In this document: piece by piece, positions 55,101 through 64,000 of the stretch
Numbering within the stretch: the first letter of the stretch is position 1
Layout: every line of letters begins with the position of its first letter
NCBI GenBank assembly: GCA_002751075.1
Contig: NAOQ01000022.1
Coordinates: forward strand, 238,618-302,617
Source: Ichthyophonus hoferi
Taxonomy: Eukaryota; Opisthokonta; Ichthyosporea; Ichthyophonida; Ichthyophonidae
Reading direction: 5' to 3'
DNA length: 64,000 nucleotides
The notes under the pieces: model-generated
The model's input: the letters and a program-made list of their open reading frames with translations, nothing else
Told to the model about the DNA's origin: nothing
Database searches by the model: none
Program-made: the position numbers and the translations under genes

Positions 55101-58100
55101 ATTGAGATCCTGGACCCTCACTATGTTTGTATAGATACATATGCACGCCTGCGCAAGGTGTCTATATATATATAATCCATTAAATAGAAGGGCAATAGAC
55201 AGGGTATGTACACACTTGTATCTCTAAGGCCAGTTCGGCTCCTAGCCCATCTGTAGCCTGAGCACTTGCCTCCTTCATCGTTTTATCAAGCACGGCCGCA
55301 CTCATCACAGGCTGGGAGGGAACGGCAATCAGTCGCTTCATTGGCTACTAGCTTTGATCTAAGTTTTATTTTCGGGTAGAGAAAAGGTGATAACTGTAGT
55401 GCATGTACATTCATATATAGTCGTGCACCCCCAGCTTGAATAATTCCATTAATAAGTCTCAACAACTACGCAAATACCGCCTTATAGCGGGGTAGATGTA
55501 TATAAGGCTAATAGCAACCAGCCAGGGAGCATATTAATAGTGATATTAAACCAATTGATGGACGGCGTAGACGGCAGGAAAAAACCATAAAAATTGAAAA
55601 TGAAAAAGACATTATATGATAGAAATAGGAATGAGGATGGGAAGGGAAATAAAAAGAGAAGAGAAGGTGCTGCATTGTGCCCTACCTGTGTGTCTAGCAG
55701 TATAACCCCAGTGGTGGTAACATACATATCCACTCCAGAGGTAAGGAATTCTGCCTTCAGCTGGTGCTCTGAGGTCTGTACGGGAAAGGGTCCCTCACTC
55801 CCTGACTGTAGAGGTAGATTGTGGGTGGTTAAAGGAGAGTCTACGTGTAGGTCTATATAAAAAGATACGTTTAGAAATATGTGCATGTATAAGTGACCTC
55901 TGTATGTGTAAAGAGTGTGTATGTAAACACATAAGCTGTGTCTATGCCTACATGTGTACAAATCAAACAAATAAATGGGAAAATAGGCATGACTGACTGA
56001 CTGACTGACTGAATCAGAAGATGATAGTGTACTGAATCGTGAACATGTAGATACGTGTGTACAAAATCTTCCATAGCAACCGCAACCAGTCCTTCTTACC
56101 AGGCCAGCCACTAATGAAAGCACATAGGACTTCCCCGCTCCCTGTCCGCCAACCACTCCCACCACTAGAAAGTCTGAGGTGTCATGGAGCATCTGTCGTA
56201 AAGGAAAACATGAGTATAATAGTACAGGGCCACCGCAACTAACAAGGCTACCAATGACAACAAACGCTTCTGTTGTACAAAATAAGTATTTCATGTCTTG
56301 CGAGTGCCACCATTAATTCAGTCCTGTAGACTATGTTCTAAACCACACTACCCAACAACACCCGCACAGTCATGCAGTCAGATAGATATATAAAAATCCT
56401 CTCGCTTAGTCGCACTCACCCGTGTGATAGAGCTCCCTACATAGAGAAACTTGTCAGTTAATAATTTTACAGGCCTGCTGAAAGCTCGGACTGGCTGTGT
56501 AGGCTGCGGTCCCTGGCTAGTACCACTACACGGAAAGGGGTTAAACAGATATCAGATAGTATAGCATACAAAAATAAGGAGAGAAGGATCGTCATGATAC
56601 ATATGTGTGCATCTCTTTCTTTGTGTATGCCCGACCTTTTATATGTATGTTTATGGGAATTTAATTATATGTCCAGATACATGTATCAGATGGGGGCGGT
56701 ATAGGTTGGCATCTATAGCACATCTTGTTTCTGTAAGAAAATTTTATAAAAGTTGATTAATGGTAATACGTACCATCTACACACTAAAGACCACACACCA
56801 TTTCCCTCCCTTTCCTTCCTTGTTTACCACATCAACCTCTTATACGTACCCCCCCTCGGTAGGCCTGGCCTTTATAGACGATACAACCATTGGTGCACCC
56901 CTTGGTGGGCCCTGTTTATTGGCTGGTCCTTTGGCGGGTTGGCGGAGAATCTGTGGGTTTTGGGCCAGAACAGGCTGCCTATTTGATGAGCCCTAGAGGG
57001 AAAGAGGTAATGTTAATTAGTATATAGGTGTGTACACGCACATAGGTAAGGTAGATAGAGGTAAGTGCTATCTCTATGTACTCGCTCCTAAAGGCATTCA
57101 GTAACGCTGTAATAGCATTCAAAGGGTCTTTGGTGTGAAAGGCTTGATAAAGTGATAAATGAAGGGACCGCAGTACGGTCCTAGAGGAAGAGGGTATAAT
57201 AGTAAAAATCACTATGTGTGTTTGATGGAGATATGTAAGTCATTGCCTATGTATCAAATCGTGTATGTAGAAAACTGACTAGCCTTTCACTAATCTAACA
57301 ATGTTTGGTGTAATGATGCCCTGCCATCATACATATTGGATTAAAATGGTATAGCCTAAAGAAAATATACAATAAAGTAACTGGCTCCGGCAATAATTCG
57401 TGATGTTTTCACTGATTGGGGCTGATAGACAATGCACGCTCATCCACCTATGAATAACATGTATACTCAATGGGCATTATTGGTGGAATACTAATCTACC
57501 AAGATTACGACCGATGTAGAAAGAAAAACCAACCATAATGCCTGACAACAAGCAACATAACAGCCAAATCCTTGCTATACAAAAAAATGGGGCGTGTATA
57601 GCACAAGAAATAAAAGCAATGTAATTTTCATATATTAGCTATGACCTAATGAAGGGGCTTGTAAATTATCCATATATTATATATGATATTTGAGGGTGGT
57701 GTCCAGCCATATAGTATTAAACGTCAATTTTGGAACAAAATAGTAAATAAGTAAATGTACGTAGAGAATATATGAAGTATATCTATTGAAAATACTTAAC
57801 CATCGTCCACTCCCACTGCAATCTATATCGCTATTGGTCTACATATAACTAAAGAAAGGTTTCAGATTGGATGTGATCGACTAATAAGCTGGTTTTGTAT
57901 CCCATTATTGAAGCACTTTTCTTTTTTTTTAAAAAAAAAGGCTTTAAAAATTAAGTAATAAATATGTGTACATTATCCAGCCACATCATGACTTTAAAGG
58001 CAAAAAATTACTAGACACTTACCTGTGGTGGGCCCTGGCGAGCCATCAGTACTGGGGCATGGTCCATAGCACGCGACTGAAAACCCCATATGTGTCAGCT

Positions 58101-58589
58101 ACTATATCACAGTATATATATATATATATATATGAATACATATGTGTGTGTATGATAGTATACATGATATAATATTATGATGATATGATAGGATGGTAGT
58201 ATAATAGTATATTTGGATATATATATATATATATATATATATGCAAGTATGTATAAAGGTATATAGTATAAAGGATACCCCGGGTATAATACTTGAATAT
58301 AGTACTCAGACCTATTATAATATTATTTGGGAGTTTATAACTAAGTAGGAGTACCCACCCAAGTGAGAATAAGGGGGTGCATTGTTTGGATATGAAGAAG
58401 ATAGCCGAAATTGGAACACACTTGCATGTAATATACTTCCTCACTAAAGTTGCATATGCATCTTTAAATATACTTAAACATATATATCAGTGGGTGTGCA
58501 AAGAAGGATATGGCCTGCAAGCAATATATACGAACCCTTAACAAGGGACGAGGACCTCTAGGTCCCCCTACACCTGGTGTACGATCCAT
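52197..58589 (-). CDS. SMG9: SMG9, nonsense-mediated mRNA decay factor (P-loop subunit of SMG1-SMG8-SMG9)
   Basis: Twelve exons: 58589-58536, 58076-58023, 56992-56850, 56525-56420, 56192-56100, 55805-55686, 55311-55216, 54872-54692, 54025-53826, 53338-53284, 52775-52670, 52296-52197. All phases close to 435 aa (human 520; the difference is mainly a shorter N-terminal disordered part). SMG9 binds SMG8 and controls the SMG1 kinase that phosphorylates UPF1. The start reads MDRTPGVGGPRGPRPLLR, Gly/Pro-rich as in the family. SDFLVVGVVGGQGAGKS carries an intact P-loop GxxGxGKS (134-141); GVILLDTQPVMSAAVLD matches IVFLDTQPILSPSILD; FLLCVCHVVVVVQD matches AAFLFTVCHVVIVVQD; IVCVQNKAP matches LVFLQNKA; DVNVCLLPVM, LLPGSP, TEKEW and KSSAIAEY complete the family order. 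The exon end at 53826 (donor GTACAT) is the weakest boundary. Confidence 0.93.
55991..56013. repeat. (GACT)n microsatellite in a SMG9 intron
   Basis: Five to six tandem GACT units in the intron between the P-loop exon and the next exon. No coding effect. Confidence 0.9.
57075..57186 (-). other. Unassigned exon-like segment in a SMG9 intron
   Basis: After a good acceptor (CTCTTCCTCTAG) an open frame reads RTVLRSLHLSLYQAF then HTKDPLNAITALLNAF, which looks helical and protein-like. Its phase does not fit the neighbouring SMG9 exons in that frame. A different frame (DRTAVPSF..., ending at GTTACT) would fit as a 75-nt phase-0 cassette. I do not recognise either peptide. Confidence 0.2.
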
Positions 58590-60650
58590 TTATGTGGGCC
58601 TTCTGTGTATGTATGTATGGGCATAAGTGTGTGTGTATGTGTTTATGGGTGTATATTTGTATCCGTATAAATCTTGCATGTATGTATGTGTTAAGTGTGT
58701 GCGTATATGTAAGAAAGATGGAGATGCACTTTCAACTGCAAAACCAAATATCGTTTTTAACATTATATATGAACCAAATACATATATAAAAAGAAAATAG
58801 TATAACCTTGAATAGGGAAATGACAAAGCTTGGAAAATACAATAAACAAAAAAAAAATACGAAGAAAACCATAGGAGTTGGAAAGAAAGGTAAAAAAATG
58901 TGGATATTCTTAAAGGAATAGAGCCGAGATGGCCACAAAACTGTACCCTATATATAGCTGTGTGCTATAAGCACACAGTTCTTTATATGTGGTTAGCTGG
59001 CTGTTTCTTTATGTATGCCCCCATACACTATGGAAGTATTATGTTGTCAAAGTCTGAGATCTTCACCTTCTCAACCTCCTGGTGACCTGGGCTGTCAAAG
59101 AGCTGTACCTAAATCGTTAAATCACCTGCTCACTTGAACACCTTATATATACTCTATTTTGACCGCATGATGAGGCCAAATGTTGGTCATGTTTAGCATA
59201 AAGACAAATCCATGGTGGTTGTTGATTGTTACTGGGTTATATATACTATTATATTATGTTAGTCATTTGTAGGTGTGAATGCGGTCTAGGACCTTTGCAA
59301 TGCATACTCGTTAATAAATAAAGGCTCAGTGCCCTCAATTTCGGACAGTAGCTGAATTTCAAGATAATAAGGGGTGCATACTTTAGAATTAAATATAATT
59401 ATTAGGGTTATTTTACTGTCTTATTTATTAGTTTTATTTGTATAGTATTTTCCTTTTGATGCCTTGGGTAAAAGTTATTATACTTTCTGCTAAATATTAT
59501 GGGTGTAACCTAATGAACAGGGTGTCAATGAAGTGGGGTTTATTTGATGAAAATTACAGTACACTTGAAGATCAGATTATAAAACCTAGCCAAAAAAGCT
59601 AAGTTTTTGAAAAAGATAATTAACATGGCTAGTACTAGATAGCTATTATGTTGTTTGGCGACCTTGTTGCATCCCCTGGTTGTGTAAGCATGTTTTTAAT
59701 ATCTATTAAGCTACAGGTAAATAATTTACATGAATCTGAGCCCCATCTGTGATGGCTGAATACCAATATAATTGTGATGTGTGAATAGCCAATAAACATG
59801 ACGCATTGAAATTTATGCAAGCAATCCGATCTGTGTGTTTTAAACAAAGAGGACAAAAAATTATGTTAGTGCCCGAGTAATTCAAGTTAACGAATAAGAG
59901 AAAAGATTGATACAATAAAATACAAGCGCTGTCAACAGCCAACCAGTAATTCGTCTTTAAATATAAGCATATCAAGGTACTGACGGATTCCTAAATTCTT
60001 GATTCATAGATACCTAATAAATATCATGTTTTTAGCAAGCTTTATGTATTTAACATATTGACATATTCACACTAAGTAAATTTTTTATAGGTATTTTCTT
60101 CCGATATGCAACCTCATTTTTTTTTTGCTTTTTTGGTGCACTGCCTCTTATCTTATTGTTTTATATACCCTTTATTTGGCTGGTAGTGATAGGTGTCATT
60201 TTGTTCTTGCTTGTGACCTGGAAAAATGAGTAGGAGGCGGTTGTGAAAAAATTGAGAGAGAAAGAGAATAAAGGGTCTCATGTGCAATTATGCGTGACTA
60301 AAAAATGAATAAACCACTAAGGGTTACTATTGATTGGTCTTGGACTGCAAAGGCACTATACCTCATTCTTTCTTTTTGCATCGACCCATGTGTGCAGGGT
60401 TACTGTCTCTTTTTCTAGTTCTTTTCCTTGTCTGTTAGTTTTTTATGTGATGAAAATATAACTGGACTGTTCATTAACTTTGGCATACGATTATCCATTT
60501 ACATGGACTGAATATATTAAATTATATATCCCATAAGTTAATATGGTTTACCTGTACCGGTTACCCTTTGTCCACCGCGCAGAGGTTAATCTTTTTTGTG
60601 TCGTCAGGCTATTGGCTTGACATTCTTTATTTGCATACAGACACGCTACT
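58590..60650. other. Divergent intergenic region between SMG9 and the SMAP-like ArfGAP
   Basis: Head-to-head spacing of about 2 kb, which must hold both promoters. It contains one exon-like segment at 59030-59111 (minus). The acceptor-like sequence TTGCATACAG at 60631-60640, just before the ArfGAP start codon, suggests a 5' UTR intron in that gene. Confidence 0.55.
59030..59111 (-). other. Orphan exon-like segment, possible C-terminal or 5' UTR exon
   Basis: After CGATTTAG the minus strand reads VQLFDSPGHQEVEK then VKISDFDNIILP and a stop. It is more GC-rich than its surroundings. There is no in-frame ATG upstream in it and no partner exon was found. It could be a SMG9 5' UTR exon (donor GTGAAG inside) or a terminal exon of an unseen gene. 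Confidence 0.2.
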
Positions 60651-63594
60651 ATGTTACGCCGAGATGATCCTGAGGTTGTAAGAGCACAGGAGAGGTTTCA
60701 GAGGATTCTAAAGAAAGACTTGGAGAAGGAAGGCAATAAAATCTGCGCTGATTGCCACGCTAAAGGTAGTTTATCGGGTGGGAGAGTAATTGTACACATA
60801 GTTCATGCATTCACTTGGCTATGCTTTACCCTCTGAGTATATGGGCTATATATCTCATTGCACCTCCAGATATATGTCTGTATCCCATATATTCCATCCC
60901 CCTCATATACCTCTCTCTCTATCTATCCATGTGTACGTGTGGGGCCACAGGGTGTTCTTCCTTGTATACATGCCTAAGTGTGCGCAGATAGACTTCTATA
61001 TATAGGCTTATTCTCTTGCTCTTTTACTGTAGCAATAAAATTCCTTCCCTTATCTGTTTCCCTCTTACTTCCACCCATTATACTCCTACTTTCCAATCAT
61101 ATCTCCCGTTAAATATTTACCCACTTATATCTTATTATTAAATTCCACCAGTTTCTATCTATCTCTTTCTATTCCCTTGATTGTTTGCTCACGTGGAGGT
61201 CTCTTTGTGCTCCGTTTGCCTTAATACCCACACCCTTCTACCCACCGATGGCCCCTTACTGTACTCCAACACATACATATGCTTACCCAGGCTAATTACT
61301 GTGCAAAAAAATGGGGTTTAAGAATGTGTGGATGTAGCTAAAGGGTGTATAACGAAGGAGCACGGAGAAGGAGGGGGAGAGAAGGGGAAAAGCATGTGTT
61401 GGGCTGGTGATAATTAGGCCATTATATGATTATAACTGGCATTACATTGGATAAAATATCTTGATGTATCTTTGATTGGTTATAACTATGTTCGTTCATA
61501 AGCCAATGGAGAAAAAGCTATACTATGCGAGTGACGCAACCTGTATAGACAGGAGGGGATTCATTATGGCCTCTATAATGTCTATATATGTTTAATTTCC
61601 TACACACACTACAGGACGAATAACATTCCAATGCATCCTAACCTCTTATCTCTTTCCTTCACACACTCTCTCTTCCCTCCCATCAAGGTCCTAGATGGGC
61701 GTCATGGAACATTGGAGCCTTTGTCTGTACCAACTGTGCAGGAATCCATCGTAACCTAGGTGTACATATTAGTAAGGTCAAGAGTGTGAATTTGGATAAG
61801 TGGACCGCTGAACAGCTAGAGACCTTCCAGGCCCAAGGCGGTAATAATAGTGTCAATGAGTACTATGAGGCTCGCCTGCCCTCCTATTTCCGCCGCCCCA
61901 CTGCGTCTAATATTCAGTATGTTGTCTGTGTTGCAGTGTGCATGGTGGGAGTTGATATTTCTACTGTTATTACTAGGGTATGATTGTTGGTGGGTTGTCA
62001 ATATGTCTTGGTGTTATCTTCTCTCTTTCCTTGTATGTCAAGCAGCCCTTCCTGTCAGTGTGTGTATGTCCTAGGCATGTTGTGCTATCAGTTGGATACT
62101 AATACTAATATCATTGTAAGCTATAGAAACAGACCTCATCTCCCTATTTACACTTTTAATATTTTAAGTGTTGTATACCTGGCTTAACTTATATGTGTAT
62201 CACCTTGATTATTATATTATTACGTTCTTGCTTGCCTTGTATTTCCTCCCTTTAGTGAATACAACAACACCCGGCACTATGGGGAGTCTTGTAGCTTCAG
62301 CTACCTATTAGGAGATATATTATTATCACCTCTGTCTTTCTTTATCATAGGATCGATGGGTCTAACTGGTAGTCGTATGTATATGTGTATACAAAGGAAT
62401 ATATACACCTGCATGTTAAAAATAGCATTCATTACATCCTACTAGAGTGATAAGACATGTATATAAGGATATATGCATACCAACACCCATGTGAAGAATT
62501 CTTTGCATAGGAACTCCCATTGATAAAATCTATAACACAATGCTGCACATATCATCATGCACAAGTGTTTGTTTATATCATCTATAGCCTCATGATCTCA
62601 CCACCATATTGTATATATGCAGGGATCTGGAACAATTTATTAGGGCCAAGTACGAGCGTAAGGAATATTTGGCAAGGGGAGGCCGTAGAAATGAACAGGA
62701 CGATGATTATGAGGTAAAGGATTAGTGAGGTGGGAAAGGGAATAGAAGATGTTCATGTTTGTGTGTATATATGTATGCTTATGTATCTCTACCTGGGGAG
62801 ATGGCTAAGTAGATATATGTGCATTTATGTATGTAGGTATATGTATATGAGAAGTGAGTAGCAGTATTAAGGAAAGACTGATCTTAAGATATACTATAAA
62901 TACAGGAAGAAGGGGAATATCGTCGTACCACCCGTGGGACCCCAAGGAGTCGGGATAGTGACCGCAGGCGGGAGCCTAGCCCTGAGCGCTCTCCTGTGAG
63001 GTCACGATCCAGTCGCTATAGTGACGACCGTCGCCAGGACTATTCCCCTGCCGCCAAGTAAGTGGGTTCTCTACTGCTATGGCCATCCATTTATTAGGGT
63101 CTTTGGTGTTGTTGATACTATTGATTGGGATTTTAATTTGTTTAATCTGATGTCTGGGTTGACTTGAGGGGTTGTCGTGTTATTGGCTGTTTATTTGTGC
63201 TATTGCTGATGTGAAGTTTTAACTTATTTCTAAGTGTGACAGTCTGTTTCTATCTAACTATGCTGCTCCTGTTAAAACCCTGGTTGTGAATTTATATATC
63301 TGATTGTTGGTTGTTCTTCTCCGAGGGAGAGTTTGGTAGGTTCATATGATATACTATATATGCGTGATACTTTTCATTCTTGTATGTACGTAGATTTACA
63401 CAAGGCCAGGCTACAAATACCAAAGTCCTCCAAGCCAATTATCTATGAAAATATGGTGCTCTTCACATTATGTAAACCAACGTGTATCGTTACAGGACAC
63501 ACCATCGTGGAGACAAAGACACCTATGATGACCGCAGTGGTCGGGGTAATTATGAGAGTTCTTATCGCAGTAGTCGGCAAGAAAGTCGTCATGG
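60651..63594 (+). CDS. SMAP: SMAP1/2-like ArfGAP with Arg/Ser-rich tail; 3' end outside window
   Basis: Exons: 60651-60765, 61688-61916, 62623-62713, 62906-63057, 63496-63594, all in phase; the last ends in a phase-2 donor (GG|GTAGGT), so at least one more exon lies to the right. ArfGAPs stimulate GTP hydrolysis by Arf GTPases; SMAP members act on Arf1/Arf6 in endocytic traffic. The zinc finger is intact: Cys32, Cys35, Cys52, Cys55 (CX2CX16CX2C), with arginine finger Arg60 in [20 protein letters not shown]. The block [16 protein letters not shown] matches SMAP1 [16 protein letters not shown], and the domain closes with LPSYFRRP and [11 protein letters not shown] as in SMAP. The tail seen so far (residues about 138-228) is rich in Arg, Ser, Asp and Tyr ([20 protein letters not shown]), unlike the clathrin-binding tails I recall for SMAP1/2. 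The start ATG lies 10 bases after a likely 5' UTR acceptor. Confidence 0.9.
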
Positions 63595-64000
63595 GTAGGT
63601 TATGTCTCTCCATTCATTTGGTAACTGTTGTTGGTGCTGTGCACTTTTATAATGATGTACTTATTATTAACGTATCTAGCATTTTATGTATACAAGCGCC
63701 TATGGATATTATGTTTATTTCTTCTTGAGGTTTGATTGCATAGTAATTTGTGTCTGCTGCATGGTGAATGGTTGTGTAAATTGCATGTTAAAGGTTTAGT
63801 TAGGTACTATCCCTATAATAATGACTGTGTTGGTAATCAATGCCTGGCCAATTAAAATATATTTTTATTGTACATTCCTTCTATTTCTTTTTTCTGTTTA
63901 TATAAAGGTTTTGTTAATGCTGACATAACATCTGTATTCATTGGTTTATATATCTAGTGCTATGCAGTAATAACTGTAGCTATTTATATTATGTAATCCA
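63595..64000 (+). other. Intron of the ArfGAP gene running off the window
   Basis: Follows donor GTAGGT after exon 63496-63594. AT-rich with no open continuation and no acceptor that clearly opens another exon before position 64000. Confidence 0.6.

Noticed and set aside
1-64000. Viral, LTR, Polinton-like or toxin fossils; tRNA or rRNA genes; CRISPR arrays
   Set aside because: No reverse transcriptase, integrase, capsid-like or terminal-repeat pattern, no tRNA cloverleaf boxes and no spaced direct-repeat arrays were seen on either strand.

Overview
The window looks like nuclear DNA of an animal or close relative. It is AT-rich, every recognisable gene is cut into many short exons by GT-AG introns of roughly 50-1500 bp, and the families include ULK1/2 (Atg1), SMG9, C1D, a SMAP-type ArfGAP and an ARID4-like chromatin protein, a combination I associate with Metazoa. 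High intron density, AT microsatellites and modest intergenic spacing suggest an early-branching animal such as a sponge; that is inference from style and family content, not a species call. I see no bacterial operons, tRNA or rRNA genes, CRISPR arrays, or intact or fossil viral or LTR elements. Three runs of N are assembly gaps.

Layout. 145-590 (+): last two exons of an acyl-CoA-binding protein. 2241-12084 (-): complete ULK1/2 kinase, 13 exons, 970 aa. 12085-17521: gene-poor, with a 577-bp gap flanked by an exact 159-bp repeat. 17522-30551 (+): ARID4/RBBP1-like protein of about 2000 aa with N-terminal Tudor-like domains, a chromobarrel and the C-terminal coiled coil, but no visible ARID. 32555-35951 (-): C1D, 8 exons, 194 aa, plus a possible 27-nt cassette exon. 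37712-47979 (-): ankyrin-repeat/coiled-coil protein with a 670-bp gap inside a repetitive exon. 52197-58589 (-): complete SMG9, 12 exons, 435 aa. 60651 to beyond the right edge (+): SMAP-like ArfGAP with an Arg/Ser-rich tail, cut by the window edge.

The genes do not form a pathway cluster. They serve lipid binding, autophagy initiation, chromatin repression, nuclear RNA processing, nonsense-mediated decay and Arf GTPase control. ULK/ARID4 and SMG9/SMAP are head-to-head pairs; ACBP/ULK and ARID4/C1D are tail-to-tail.

Exon boundaries were read by eye from splice consensus, phase continuity and remembered family sequences. Where phases close exactly (ULK, ARID4, C1D, SMG9) I trust the models; uncertain junctions are flagged.
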